This document shows positions 1 to 6,524 of a DNA stretch of 6,524 nt, one piece after another. The notes under the pieces were generated by a model. That model made no database searches and was not told where the DNA came from. It saw only the letters and a list, made by a program, of their open reading frames with translations. Position numbers and translations under genes: made by a program. Source of the DNA: Actinomycetota bacterium (GTDB lineage: Bacteria > Actinomycetota > Actinomycetes > Nanopelagicales > Nanopelagicaceae). Position 1 is the first letter of the stretch. The number at the start of each line of letters is the position of its first letter. The stretch lies in NCBI GenBank assembly GCA_009706135.1, contig WLRX01000051.1, positions 1-6,524 on the forward strand. Reading direction: 5' to 3'.

Positions 1-789
1 AGCAAATCTGACAAAGTTGCTGCTGGACAAATTATCGAAGTTTTGATGCCGCAAGAGAAAAACTCCGAACCAATTCCTTTAACTCCAATTCCTGGTTTAT
101 CTATTATTTATAATGATGATTCCATTGTTGTCATTGATAAGCCGGTGGGTTGTGCCGCGCACCCAAGTCCAGGTTGGGAAGGCCCAACAGTTGTCGGCGC
201 TCTTAGCGCAGCTGGTTACACAGTTTCAACGAGTGGTCCGGCAGAGCGCGCTGGAATAGTTCATCGGCTAGATGTTGGCACTAGTGGGCTAATGGTTGTC
301 GCTAAGACAGATCAAGCTTTTACCTTTCTGAAGGATGCTTTCAAATCTCGCACGGTTACAAAGATTTATCACGCATTAATCCAAGGTCACATGGATCCAA
401 CTACCGGAACCATCGATGCACCAATTGATCGTCATCCAAAAGAGGATCATCGTTTTGCTATTGTGGCTAATGGAAAAGAAAGTATTACGCATTATGAAGT
501 CATTGAATTTTATCGCGGTGTTTCTTTAGTCAAAGTTGAATTAGAAACTGGCCGCACTCATCAAATTAGAGTTCATTTTTCCGCGCTTCGACATCCGCTA
601 GTTGGTGACCTTACATACGGCGCAGACCCCGCTCTTGCCGCTTCTCTTGCGATGTCGCGTCCATGGTTACACGCCATGGTTCTCGAACTTACACATCCGA
701 TTACGGGTGAGCGTTTGACCTTTAACGCGCCGTACCCCGCTGATCTAACAAATGCTCTGGCGTTGCTTTCCAGCGCAGTCCTTCCGTAA
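1..789 (+). CDS. rluD: RluD-type 23S rRNA pseudouridine synthase, 5'-truncated by the window edge
   Basis: The frame is open from base 1, so the gene starts upstream and 262 C-terminal residues are visible. The first 15 or so residues (SKSDKVAAGQIIEV) look like the end of an S4 RNA-binding domain, which precedes the catalytic domain in RluC/RluD enzymes. A TTG at 43 and an ATG at 46 lie inside this stretch and are unlikely to be the true start. The catalytic domain follows: YNDDSIVVIDKPVG near residues 38-50, then HRLDVGTSGLMVVAK with the catalytic aspartate at visible residue 91 (GAT at 271-273), then GRTHQIRVH at about 184-192 and VGDLTYG at about 201-207. The family isomerises uridine to pseudouridine in 23S rRNA; E. 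coli RluD acts on helix 69. Nothing key is missing. The exact target site is inferred, since RluA, RluC and RluD cannot be separated with certainty from a partial sequence. In actinobacteria this gene often follows lspA, which would lie just upstream. dnaE starts 18 bases after the stop. Confidence 0.93.
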   Translation, partial: SKSDKVAAGQIIEVLMPQEKNSEPIPLTPIPGLSIIYNDDSIVVIDKPVGCAAHPSPGWEGPTVVGALSAAGYTVSTSGPAERAGIVHRLDVGTSGLMVVAKTDQAFTFLKDAFKSRTVTKIYHALIQGHMDPTTGTIDAPIDRHPKEDHRFAIVANGKESITHYEVIEFYRGVSLVKVELETGRTHQIRVHFSALRHPLVGDLTYGADPALAASLAMSRPWLHAMVLELTHPITGERLTFNAPYPADLTNALALLSSAVLP

Positions 790-807
790 GGGATAACCTC
801 GCTACCA

Positions 808-3800
808 ATGTCATCTTTTGCCCACCTTCATGTTCATACCGAGTATTCAATGCTCGATGGCGCCGCGCGGGTTGCAGATTTACTAGCGGAAGTCGCTCGC
901 CAGGAGATGCCAGCTATTGCAATGACCGATCATGGAAATGTTTTTGGTGCATTTGATTTCTATAAGCAAGCCAAGAAAGTTGGCGTTAAACCAATCATCG
1001 GAATCGAAGCCTACGTTGCTCCTGAATCTCGTTTTGAAAAGAAGAGAGTCAAGTGGGCCGATGGTGGCCAAGATGATGTTTCTGGTGGTGGCGCTTATAC
1101 GCACATGACAATTCTTGCTGAAAACAATGAAGGTCTTTCAAATCTTTTCAAACTTTCATCCCTTGCATCCCTAGAAGGCTATTACTACAAGCCGCGCATG
1201 GATCGTGAGTTACTCACAACGTATGCAAAAGGATTAATCGCAACAACTGGCTGTCCTGGTGGAGAAATACAGACTCGCCTTCGAATGGGTGCATTTAAAG
1301 AAGCAATGGCTGCGGCTTCAGATTATCGAGACATTTTCGGCGCCGAAAATTTCTTCCTTGAAATTATGGATCACGGTATCGATATCGAATCACGCGTCAA
1401 AGCAGATTTACTTAAGTTGGGGAAAGAGCTTGGCCTGCCATTGCTGGCAACAAATGATTTGCACTATACATTTAATGAAGACGCGCGTTCTCATGAGGCA
1501 CTGCTGTGTGTGCAATCTGGATCCACTCTTGCAGATCCCAAGCGATTTAAATTCGATAATGATGAGTTCTATCTCAAAACTCCGGCGCAAATGCGTGAGC
1601 TCTTCAAAGAAATTCCTGAAAGTTGCGATAACACCTTATTAATCGCTGAACGTTGCAATGTAACGCTGCGCGAAGGAGAGAATTTACTTCCACGTTTTGA
1701 AGTTCCCGCAGGTGAAACGGAAGATTCTTGGCTTATAAAAGAAGCAGAACGTGGATTAATAAATCGAATGGGCGCTCGATTAACTGATGCCCACCATGCA
1801 CGATTGAAATATGAATTAGAAGTAATGATCAAGATGGGCTTTCCAGGTTACTTCTTAGTGGTTGCAGATTTAGTTGCACATGCAAAGCAAGTTGCTATCC
1901 GAGTTGGTCCAGGCCGTGGTTCCGCAGCAGGTTCACTCGTTGCCTATGCACTAGGAATCACAGGTCTTGATCCACTCGAGCACGGTTTACTCTTCGAGCG
2001 ATTCTTAAATCCAGAACGTATTTCTATGCCAGATATAGATTTGGATTTCGATGAACGCAGACGCAGCGAAATGATTCGTTACGCAACAACAAAGTATGGC
2101 GAAGATCGAGTCGCTCAAATCATTACATATGGCACTATTAAATCTAAACAAGCCATTAAGGATTCAACTCGCGTCCTTGGCTATCCATATGCAATTGGTG
2201 AAAAACTCACGAAAGCGCTGCCGCCATCAGTTATGGGTAAAGATATTTCTCTCGCGGGAGTTTTTGACCCTAACAATGATCGATACTCAGAAGCTGGCGA
2301 ATTTAGAACTCTCTACGAAAGTGATCCTGATTCAAAGACCGTTGTAGATACTGCGATGGGACTTGAAGGATTAAAGCGTCAATGGGGCGTGCACGCTGCA
2401 GGAGTTATTCTCTCTCGCGAACCATTGTTAGATGTTATTCCTATTCATCGTCGCGAAGCAGATGGTTCCATAATTACTCAATTTGATATGGGCGCATGCG
2501 AGGCAACTGGATTACTGAAGATGGATTTCCTGGGTCTTCGAAATCTTTCAGTCCTCGATGATGCGTTATTAAATATCAAGGCAAATAAAGGCGTTGATGT
2601 TGTTCTTGAAGATCTCACATTAGATGATAAAAAAACATTCGAACTCTTATCGCGCGGAGATACACTCGGAGTCTTCCAATTAGACGGCGGGCCAATGCGC
2701 GCATTACTTCGCAGCATGTCACCGGATTCTTTCCAAGATATCTCTGCAGTTATCGCTTTATATCGCCCAGGTCCAATGGGAGAAAATGCGCATAATAACT
2801 ATGCAGATAGAAAGAACAAGCGCAAACCTGTCGAACCAATTCATGCCGAACTTTCAGAAGTTCTCAATGAAATTTTGGGCGATACGTATGGACTAATTGT
2901 TTATCAAGAACAAGTTATGGCTATTGCTCAAAAAGTTGCGGGCTTCTCACTTGGACGTGCAGATCTCTTGCGCAAAGCCATGGGTAAAAAAAATAAGGAG
3001 ATTCTGGATAAGGAATACATTCCATTCGAAGCTGGCATGAAGACCAATGGTTTTGGTAACGCGGCTATCAAACGTTTGTGGGATGTTCTAATTCCATTCT
3101 CTGATTATGCATTCAACCGTGCACATAGTGCAGGTTATGGCGTTGTTTCATATTGGACTGCCTACCTCAAAGCAAATTACCCAACTGAATATATGGCGGC
3201 ACTTCTGACTTCTGTTCGCGATGATAAAGATAAGTCTGCATTGTATTTAAGTGAGTGTCGACGTATGGGTATTCAAGTTTTGCCACCAGATGTCAATGAA
3301 TCTGACGCTGAATACACACCACGTGGAACCGATATTCGTTTCGGTCTTGCAGCAATTAGAAATGTTGGCGAGGGAGTAGTGGCATCAATTAAGAGCGGAC
3401 GCGACAGTAAAGGTCGCTACCAATCTTTTGGAGATTTCTTAGCAAAGGTAGATGCGCAGGTTTGTAACAAGAAAACCATTGAATCGCTAATCAAGGCTGG
3501 TGCATTTGATTCGCTTGCTCACACGCGTAAGGGATTAATGGCTGTCTACCTTGAAGCAATTGATTCAGTAATTGAAACAAAACGAGCTGAAGCGATTGGT
3601 CAATTTGATTTATTCGGAGGCGAATCAGCGACATCTGTATCAAACGTTGCGCTAGATATTCCACCTGGCGAATGGGAGAAAGCAATGCTTCTTTCTTATG
3701 AACGTGAGATGTTGGGGCTATACGTTTCTGATCATCCATTACTTGGCGTAGAACATGTTTTGCGGTCAGGTACAGATATGTCCATTAGCGAGTTACTAGA

Positions 3801-4302
3801 TGATGGTGGTCATCACGATCAATTTGTCACGATTGGTGGATTGATAACTTCAGTAACAAGAAAAGTGACCAGACAAGGTGCATCTTGGGCAGTGGTCACG
3901 ATTGAAGATCTTGAAGGATCCATTGAAGCTCTCTTTTATTCTAAAACTTATAATCAGTACGCATTAACTTTAACTGAAGATCGAATTGTTATCATCCGTG
4001 GTCGAGTAGATAAACAAGAAGATCAGTTCAGATTTACCGCCCTTGAAATGAAAAGTGCTGATGTTAGTGCCGCACCGACAGGTCCGCTTGTCATTACTCT
4101 GCCAATCAATCAGTGCACGCCACCAGTTGTTGATCGCATGAAAGAGATTCTTCGTTCACACCCAGGAAAACGTGAAGTTCATTTACATCTGGATGAGAAT
4201 GGAATGCGCACTGTGATGAAATTAGACACTTTAATTACATCTTCACCTTCACTAAGCGCTGATCTCAAATCAATCCTTGGGCCTAACTGCCTTCAGGGCT
4301 AG
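808..4302 (+). CDS. dnaE: DNA polymerase III alpha subunit (replicative polymerase, DnaE1 type)
   Basis: This 1164-residue protein is the catalytic subunit of the chromosomal replicase, close to the usual length of about 1160-1190. The N-terminal PHP domain (about 4-230) keeps all nine metal-ligand positions I can align to mycobacterial DnaE1: H8, H10, D17, H42, E67, H99, C149, D217 and H219. An active Mn/Zn proofreading exonuclease is therefore likely. The polymerase core (about 295-760) has PDIDLDF with D409 and D411, the third catalytic aspartate D573 in KMDFLGLRNL, and the YRPGPM, YQEQVM and LRKAMGKK blocks. A helix-hairpin-helix region follows (about 800-900), then the internal beta-clamp motif QFDLF (932-936) and an OB fold (about 1006-1085). 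ATG 808 is the most upstream start possible, because no ATG, GTG or TTG lies between the preceding in-frame TAA and it; the next in-frame ATG (M15) would remove H8 and H10. Shine-Dalgarno pairing is weak. The gene ends in tandem TAG TAG. No truncation or frameshift is seen. Confidence 0.98.
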   Translation: MSSFAHLHVHTEYSMLDGAARVADLLAEVARQEMPAIAMTDHGNVFGAFDFYKQAKKVGVKPIIGIEAYVAPESRFEKKRVKWADGGQDDVSGGGAYTHMTILAENNEGLSNLFKLSSLASLEGYYYKPRMDRELLTTYAKGLIATTGCPGGEIQTRLRMGAFKEAMAAASDYRDIFGAENFFLEIMDHGIDIESRVKADLLKLGKELGLPLLATNDLHYTFNEDARSHEALLCVQSGSTLADPKRFKFDNDEFYLKTPAQMRELFKEIPESCDNTLLIAERCNVTLREGENLLPRFEVPAGETEDSWLIKEAERGLINRMGARLTDAHHARLKYELEVMIKMGFPGYFLVVADLVAHAKQVAIRVGPGRGSAAGSLVAYALGITGLDPLEHGLLFERFLNPERISMPDIDLDFDERRRSEMIRYATTKYGEDRVAQIITYGTIKSKQAIKDSTRVLGYPYAIGEKLTKALPPSVMGKDISLAGVFDPNNDRYSEAGEFRTLYESDPDSKTVVDTAMGLEGLKRQWGVHAAGVILSREPLLDVIPIHRREADGSIITQFDMGACEATGLLKMDFLGLRNLSVLDDALLNIKANKGVDVVLEDLTLDDKKTFELLSRGDTLGVFQLDGGPMRALLRSMSPDSFQDISAVIALYRPGPMGENAHNNYADRKNKRKPVEPIHAELSEVLNEILGDTYGLIVYQEQVMAIAQKVAGFSLGRADLLRKAMGKKNKEILDKEYIPFEAGMKTNGFGNAAIKRLWDVLIPFSDYAFNRAHSAGYGVVSYWTAYLKANYPTEYMAALLTSVRDDKDKSALYLSECRRMGIQVLPPDVNESDAEYTPRGTDIRFGLAAIRNVGEGVVASIKSGRDSKGRYQSFGDFLAKVDAQVCNKKTIESLIKAGAFDSLAHTRKGLMAVYLEAIDSVIETKRAEAIGQFDLFGGESATSVSNVALDIPPGEWEKAMLLSYEREMLGLYVSDHPLLGVEHVLRSGTDMSISELLDDGGHHDQFVTIGGLITSVTRKVTRQGASWAVVTIEDLEGSIEALFYSKTYNQYALTLTEDRIVIIRGRVDKQEDQFRFTALEMKSADVSAAPTGPLVITLPINQCTPPVVDRMKEILRSHPGKREVHLHLDENGMRTVMKLDTLITSSPSLSADLKSILGPNCLQG
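3601..3615 (+). other. Beta-clamp-binding motif QFDLF within dnaE
   Basis: These codons specify QFDLF at DnaE residues 932-936, flanked by glycines (GQFDLFGG). This matches the QLxLF-like pentapeptide by which DnaE proteins dock on the DnaN sliding clamp, and it sits where E. coli and mycobacterial DnaE carry their internal clamp motif, between the helix-hairpin-helix region and the OB fold. Its function here is inferred from position and match. Confidence 0.8.
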
Positions 4303-4308
4303 TAGAAT
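4303..4308 (+). promoter_or_regulatory. Possible -10 element for the histidine operon
   Basis: TAGAAT directly follows the dnaE stop codon and matches the bacterial -10 consensus TATAAT at five of six positions. Transcription would start near 4314-4316 and give an untranslated leader of about 38 bases before hisD. No good -35 box lies at 16-19 bases; the nearest candidate, TTGGGC at 4277-4282, is 20 bases away. Actinobacterial promoters often have poor -35 boxes, so this remains plausible. The first TAG of the hexamer is also the second stop of the tandem dnaE stops, so the match may be coincidental. Confidence 0.3.
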
Positions 4309-4339
4309 TTGGGTATCAAACCCCCAGTTCAATTACTTT

Positions 4340-4345
4340 GTGAGG
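4340..4345 (+). promoter_or_regulatory. Ribosome binding site of hisD
   Basis: GTGAGG contains GAGG complementary to the 16S rRNA 3' end. It ends 7 bases before ATG 4353 and 10 bases before the adjacent ATG 4356. The 7-base spacing is close to optimal and favours ATG 4353, which also gives the N-terminus MMRLVDLRG, equal in length to other actinobacterial HisD proteins. Confidence 0.7.
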
Positions 4346-4352
4346 CAACCAG

Positions 4353-5669
4353 ATGATGCGTTTAGTGGACCTTCGCGGTCAGCGCCTATCTAAATCTGGA
4401 TACAACAGCGCAATCCCTCGCGCGGCACTCGATGTCGCAGAAGCTATGAAATTAGTTGAACCAATTTTAGCCCGCGTCAAAAATGGCGATGAAAGTGATT
4501 TGATTGCACTGGCAAAAGAATTTGATGGCATAGCACCGCAACACATAAGGGTTCCTCGAGAAGCACTAACTCGTGCTCTTAAAGAGTTAGACCCAAAAAT
4601 ACGCACAGCGCTAGAAGTTTCAGCAGAGCGAATCAGAACTGTTCACAATGACCAAAGACGCAATGAAACTATTACAAAAGTTGTTGATGGTGGAAGTGTT
4701 ACTGAAAGATGGGTGCCAGTAGATCGTGTCGGTTTGTATGTTCCTGGTGGTCGCGCTGTTTATCCAAGTAGCGTGATGATGAATGTTATTCCCGCTCAAA
4801 TTGCTCAGGTACCAAGCATTGCGATTGCCTCCCCTCCTCAAAGTGAATTTGGGGGATTGCCTCACCCAACAATTCTTGCAACATGCGAACTTCTTGGTGT
4901 GACCGAGGTGTATGCAATTGGTGGAGCGCAAGCAATTGCACTCTTTGCATACGGAATGGAAAACCTCTGTGAAAAATGTGACCTGGTTACTGGTCCTGGA
5001 AATATTTATGTTGCTGCTGCAAAGCGCGCACTTCGCGGAGTAATCGGTATCGATTCTGAAGCAGGACCGACGGAAATCGCAATTGTTGCAGATAACTCTG
5101 CGCTTGCCGCAGATGTTGCAGCAGATCTCATTAGCCAAGCCGAACACGATGTCATCGCAGCCGCTGTTTTTATCACAGATAGCCAAGAGCTCATCACCCA
5201 AGTTCAACAAGAACTAGTAACGCGCGTTGCAGGAACAAAGCACTCAGAACGAATCACTGAAGCACTTACTGGAATTCAATCTGCCTTCGTTTTGGTCGAC
5301 TCCACAGAACATGGACTAGAAGTTGCAAACGCTTACGCAGCAGAGCATTTGGAAATTCAAACTATAGACAGCCTGAAAGACGCACAAAAAATTAGAAATG
5401 CTGGTGCGGTTTTTATTGGTCGTTTCTCACCAGTTTCACTCGGTGATTATTCAGCCGGCTCAAATCACGTATTACCTACAGGTGGATGCGCCTGCCACTC
5501 AAGTGGGTTATCTGTTCAAACATTTTTGCGAGGCTTGCACTTCATCCAATACAACGAAGATGCCTTCACGCAAATTTTGCCAACGGTTATCACCTTGGCC
5601 AACTCAGAAGATTTGCCGGCACATGGTGAAGCCATGTCCGCGCGTTTAGAAAACAAGAGTTCATCATGA
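4353..5669 (+). CDS. hisD: Histidinol dehydrogenase
   Basis: HisD catalyses the last two steps of histidine synthesis in the cytoplasm, oxidising L-histidinol through histidinal to L-histidine with two NAD+. The 438-residue length matches the family (E. coli 434). By alignment in mind to E. coli HisD, the zinc ligands are Q262, H265 (SQAEHD), D365 ([13 protein letters not shown]) and H424 (LPAHGEA). The catalytic pair is E331 and H332 (AAEHLEI). The blocks [30 protein letters not shown] and [14 protein letters not shown] are intact, and [18 protein letters not shown] is typical of actinobacterial HisD. C206 and C209 form a CEKC pair just before VTGPGN, which may be slightly unusual but has no assigned role. 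The start at 4353 is supported by a good ribosome binding site. The gene opens a his operon and overlaps hisC by four bases. It may have its own promoter in the 50-base gap after dnaE; no attenuator or T-box fits there. Confidence 0.98.
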   Translation: MMRLVDLRGQRLSKSGYNSAIPRAALDVAEAMKLVEPILARVKNGDESDLIALAKEFDGIAPQHIRVPREALTRALKELDPKIRTALEVSAERIRTVHNDQRRNETITKVVDGGSVTERWVPVDRVGLYVPGGRAVYPSSVMMNVIPAQIAQVPSIAIASPPQSEFGGLPHPTILATCELLGVTEVYAIGGAQAIALFAYGMENLCEKCDLVTGPGNIYVAAAKRALRGVIGIDSEAGPTEIAIVADNSALAADVAADLISQAEHDVIAAAVFITDSQELITQVQQELVTRVAGTKHSERITEALTGIQSAFVLVDSTEHGLEVANAYAAEHLEIQTIDSLKDAQKIRNAGAVFIGRFSPVSLGDYSAGSNHVLPTGGCACHSSGLSVQTFLRGLHFIQYNEDAFTQILPTVITLANSEDLPAHGEAMSARLENKSSS

Positions 5670-6524
5670 GCACATGGCCACAGTGGCTTCCGCTGCGCGA
5701 AGAGCTTGCACCAATGTCGGCCTATGGCGCTCCACAAGTAGAAGCAGATGCATCTCTTAACACAAATGAAAATCCATTTTCTCCTTCGCCAGAACTGGTT
5801 AAGGCTATTGCAACACGAGTAACAGAAATTGGTTCACGTCTGAATCGCTATCCAGATCGCGAAGCAACAGAGCTGCGCACATCATTGGCTAATTACATTA
5901 ATTCTCAATCAGGAACTTCCTTAGATATTTCCAATGTATGGGCTGCAAATGGCAGCAATGAAATTATTCAATCTATTTTTCTTGCCTTTGGCCGCAAATC
6001 CGCCCTTGGCTTTACGCCTTCGTATTCAATGCACCCTTTGATTGCAAAGGTCACAGCAACTCCATGGATTGATGGCACTCGCCGCAAAGATTTCACTCTT
6101 GATAGTGATGCGGCGGCAGTGCAGATTGAATCTCTGCGTCCAACTTTGACGTTCATAACAACTCCGAATAATCCAACCGGAAGCGCTGTTCTAATCTCTG
6201 AAATAGAAACTTTGGCTAAAAGTACACAATTAGTTGGCGGTTTACTTGTGATCGATGAGGCGTACGCAGAATTTTCATCTGAAAAATCAGCAGTTACATT
6301 GATTGAAAAGTTTCCAAATATCGTGGTCATCAGAACTATGAGCAAAGCATTCGCATTCGCTGGTGCACGCGTGGGTTATCTGGTTGCACATCCATCTGTG
6401 ATTGATGCAATGCGACTTGTTCGACTTCCGTATCACCTCAGCGCATTGACTCAAGTTGCCGCTAGCGCTGCACTCGAGTTCAGAGATGAGCTCTTAGCAA
6501 CTGTTAAGGGTTTGATCGCAGCAA
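5666..6524 (+). CDS. hisC: Histidinol-phosphate aminotransferase, 3'-truncated by the window edge
   Basis: HisC is a PLP-dependent fold-type I aminotransferase that converts imidazole-acetol phosphate and glutamate to histidinol phosphate and 2-oxoglutarate. The frame opens at ATG 5666 and stays open to the window end, giving 286 of an expected 350-370 residues. Visible marks are [10 protein letters not shown] (31-40), RYPDREA (61-67), ANGSNE in the cofactor phosphate region (94-99), TPNNPTG with the pyridine-ring asparagine N169, IDEAY with D197 and Y200, and [17 protein letters not shown] (223-239), in which K227 is the Schiff-base lysine and R235 contacts the cofactor phosphate. The C-terminal substrate-binding arginine lies beyond the window. 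The start codon overlaps the hisD stop (ATGA) with only a weak GAG upstream, so translation is probably coupled to hisD. The motifs resemble actinobacterial HisC more than other class I/II aminotransferases, and the hisD neighbour supports the name. hisB would be expected next. Confidence 0.96.
   Translation, partial: MSTWPQWLPLREELAPMSAYGAPQVEADASLNTNENPFSPSPELVKAIATRVTEIGSRLNRYPDREATELRTSLANYINSQSGTSLDISNVWAANGSNEIIQSIFLAFGRKSALGFTPSYSMHPLIAKVTATPWIDGTRRKDFTLDSDAAAVQIESLRPTLTFITTPNNPTGSAVLISEIETLAKSTQLVGGLLVIDEAYAEFSSEKSAVTLIEKFPNIVVIRTMSKAFAFAGARVGYLVAHPSVIDAMRLVRLPYHLSALTQVAASAALEFRDELLATVKGLIAA

Noticed and set aside
43..48. TTG 43 or ATG 46 as the start of the pseudouridine synthase
   Set aside because: The frame is open back to base 1, and the residues before 43 (SKSDKVAAGQIIEV) resemble the end of an S4 domain, so the gene begins upstream of the window.
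1259..1642. Alternative + frame open stretch (127 codons) inside dnaE
   Set aside because: It overlaps the conserved PHP region of dnaE in another frame, with Cys/Trp/His-rich low-plausibility protein and no separate start signal.
4281..4325. Possible transcription terminator after dnaE
   Set aside because: Only 3-4 base-pair stems can form (CTG/CAG, GGGT/ACCC) and no T-run follows, so no intrinsic terminator is supported.
4303..4352. Histidine attenuator leader or T-box before hisD
   Set aside because: The 50-base gap is too short for a T-box, contains no run of His codons in a leader frame, and has no strong alternating stems.
4620..5210. Long antisense open frame (196 codons) opposite hisD
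   Set aside because: It lies wholly opposite conserved hisD sequence. Its translation is rich in Cys, Asn and Ile with no recognisable domain, and there is no intergenic space for its own signals. It is a shadow of hisD codon use.
5968..6345. Antisense open frame (125 codons) opposite hisC
   Set aside because: It is entirely complementary to intact hisC coding sequence with catalytic motifs in the + frame. Its translation shows no family resemblance.
1..6524. Novel defence, mobile or otherwise undescribed system
   Set aside because: More than 98% of the window is accounted for by four recognisable housekeeping genes with intact motifs. No repeats, insertion boundaries, RNA genes or composition shifts were seen on either strand.

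Overview
This window holds ordinary, well-conserved bacterial housekeeping genes, all on the + strand and packed end to end. The order is an RluD-type 23S rRNA pseudouridine synthase (5' end outside the window), the DNA polymerase III alpha subunit DnaE, histidinol dehydrogenase HisD, and histidinol-phosphate aminotransferase HisC (3' end outside the window). I see no mobile element, CRISPR array, tRNA, rRNA or foreign-looking segment. Non-coding sequence is limited to 18 bases before dnaE and 50 bases before hisD.

The proteins look actinobacterial. DnaE carries DnaE1-type blocks (PDIDLDF, GDTLGVFQLDGGPM, a QFDLF clamp motif), and HisD has the [13 protein letters not shown] block. HisC has [17 protein letters not shown] around its catalytic lysine. 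Gene content also fits, because actinobacterial chromosomes commonly carry rluD-like, dnaE and hisD-hisC genes in this order, usually separated by other genes. Base composition is only moderate (roughly 40-47% G+C in the lines I counted by eye), low for that phylum. Low G+C, tight packing and actinobacterial protein signatures together suggest a streamlined actinobacterium such as the freshwater acI (Nanopelagicales) group. That placement is inference.

Layout: bases 1-789 are the 3' part of the pseudouridine synthase gene. After 18 bases, dnaE runs 808-4302 in the same reading frame and is probably co-transcribed with it. A 50-base gap (4303-4352) holds a possible -10 element and a clear ribosome binding site for hisD (4353-5669). 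hisD overlaps hisC (5666 onward) by four bases (ATGA), the usual sign of translational coupling at the head of a histidine operon.

Functionally there are two units. The first serves ribosome maturation and chromosome replication. The second covers late steps of histidine synthesis: HisC transaminates imidazole-acetol phosphate to histidinol phosphate, and HisD oxidises histidinol to histidine after a phosphatase step encoded elsewhere. I found no previously undescribed system. The observations below are modest and scored accordingly.
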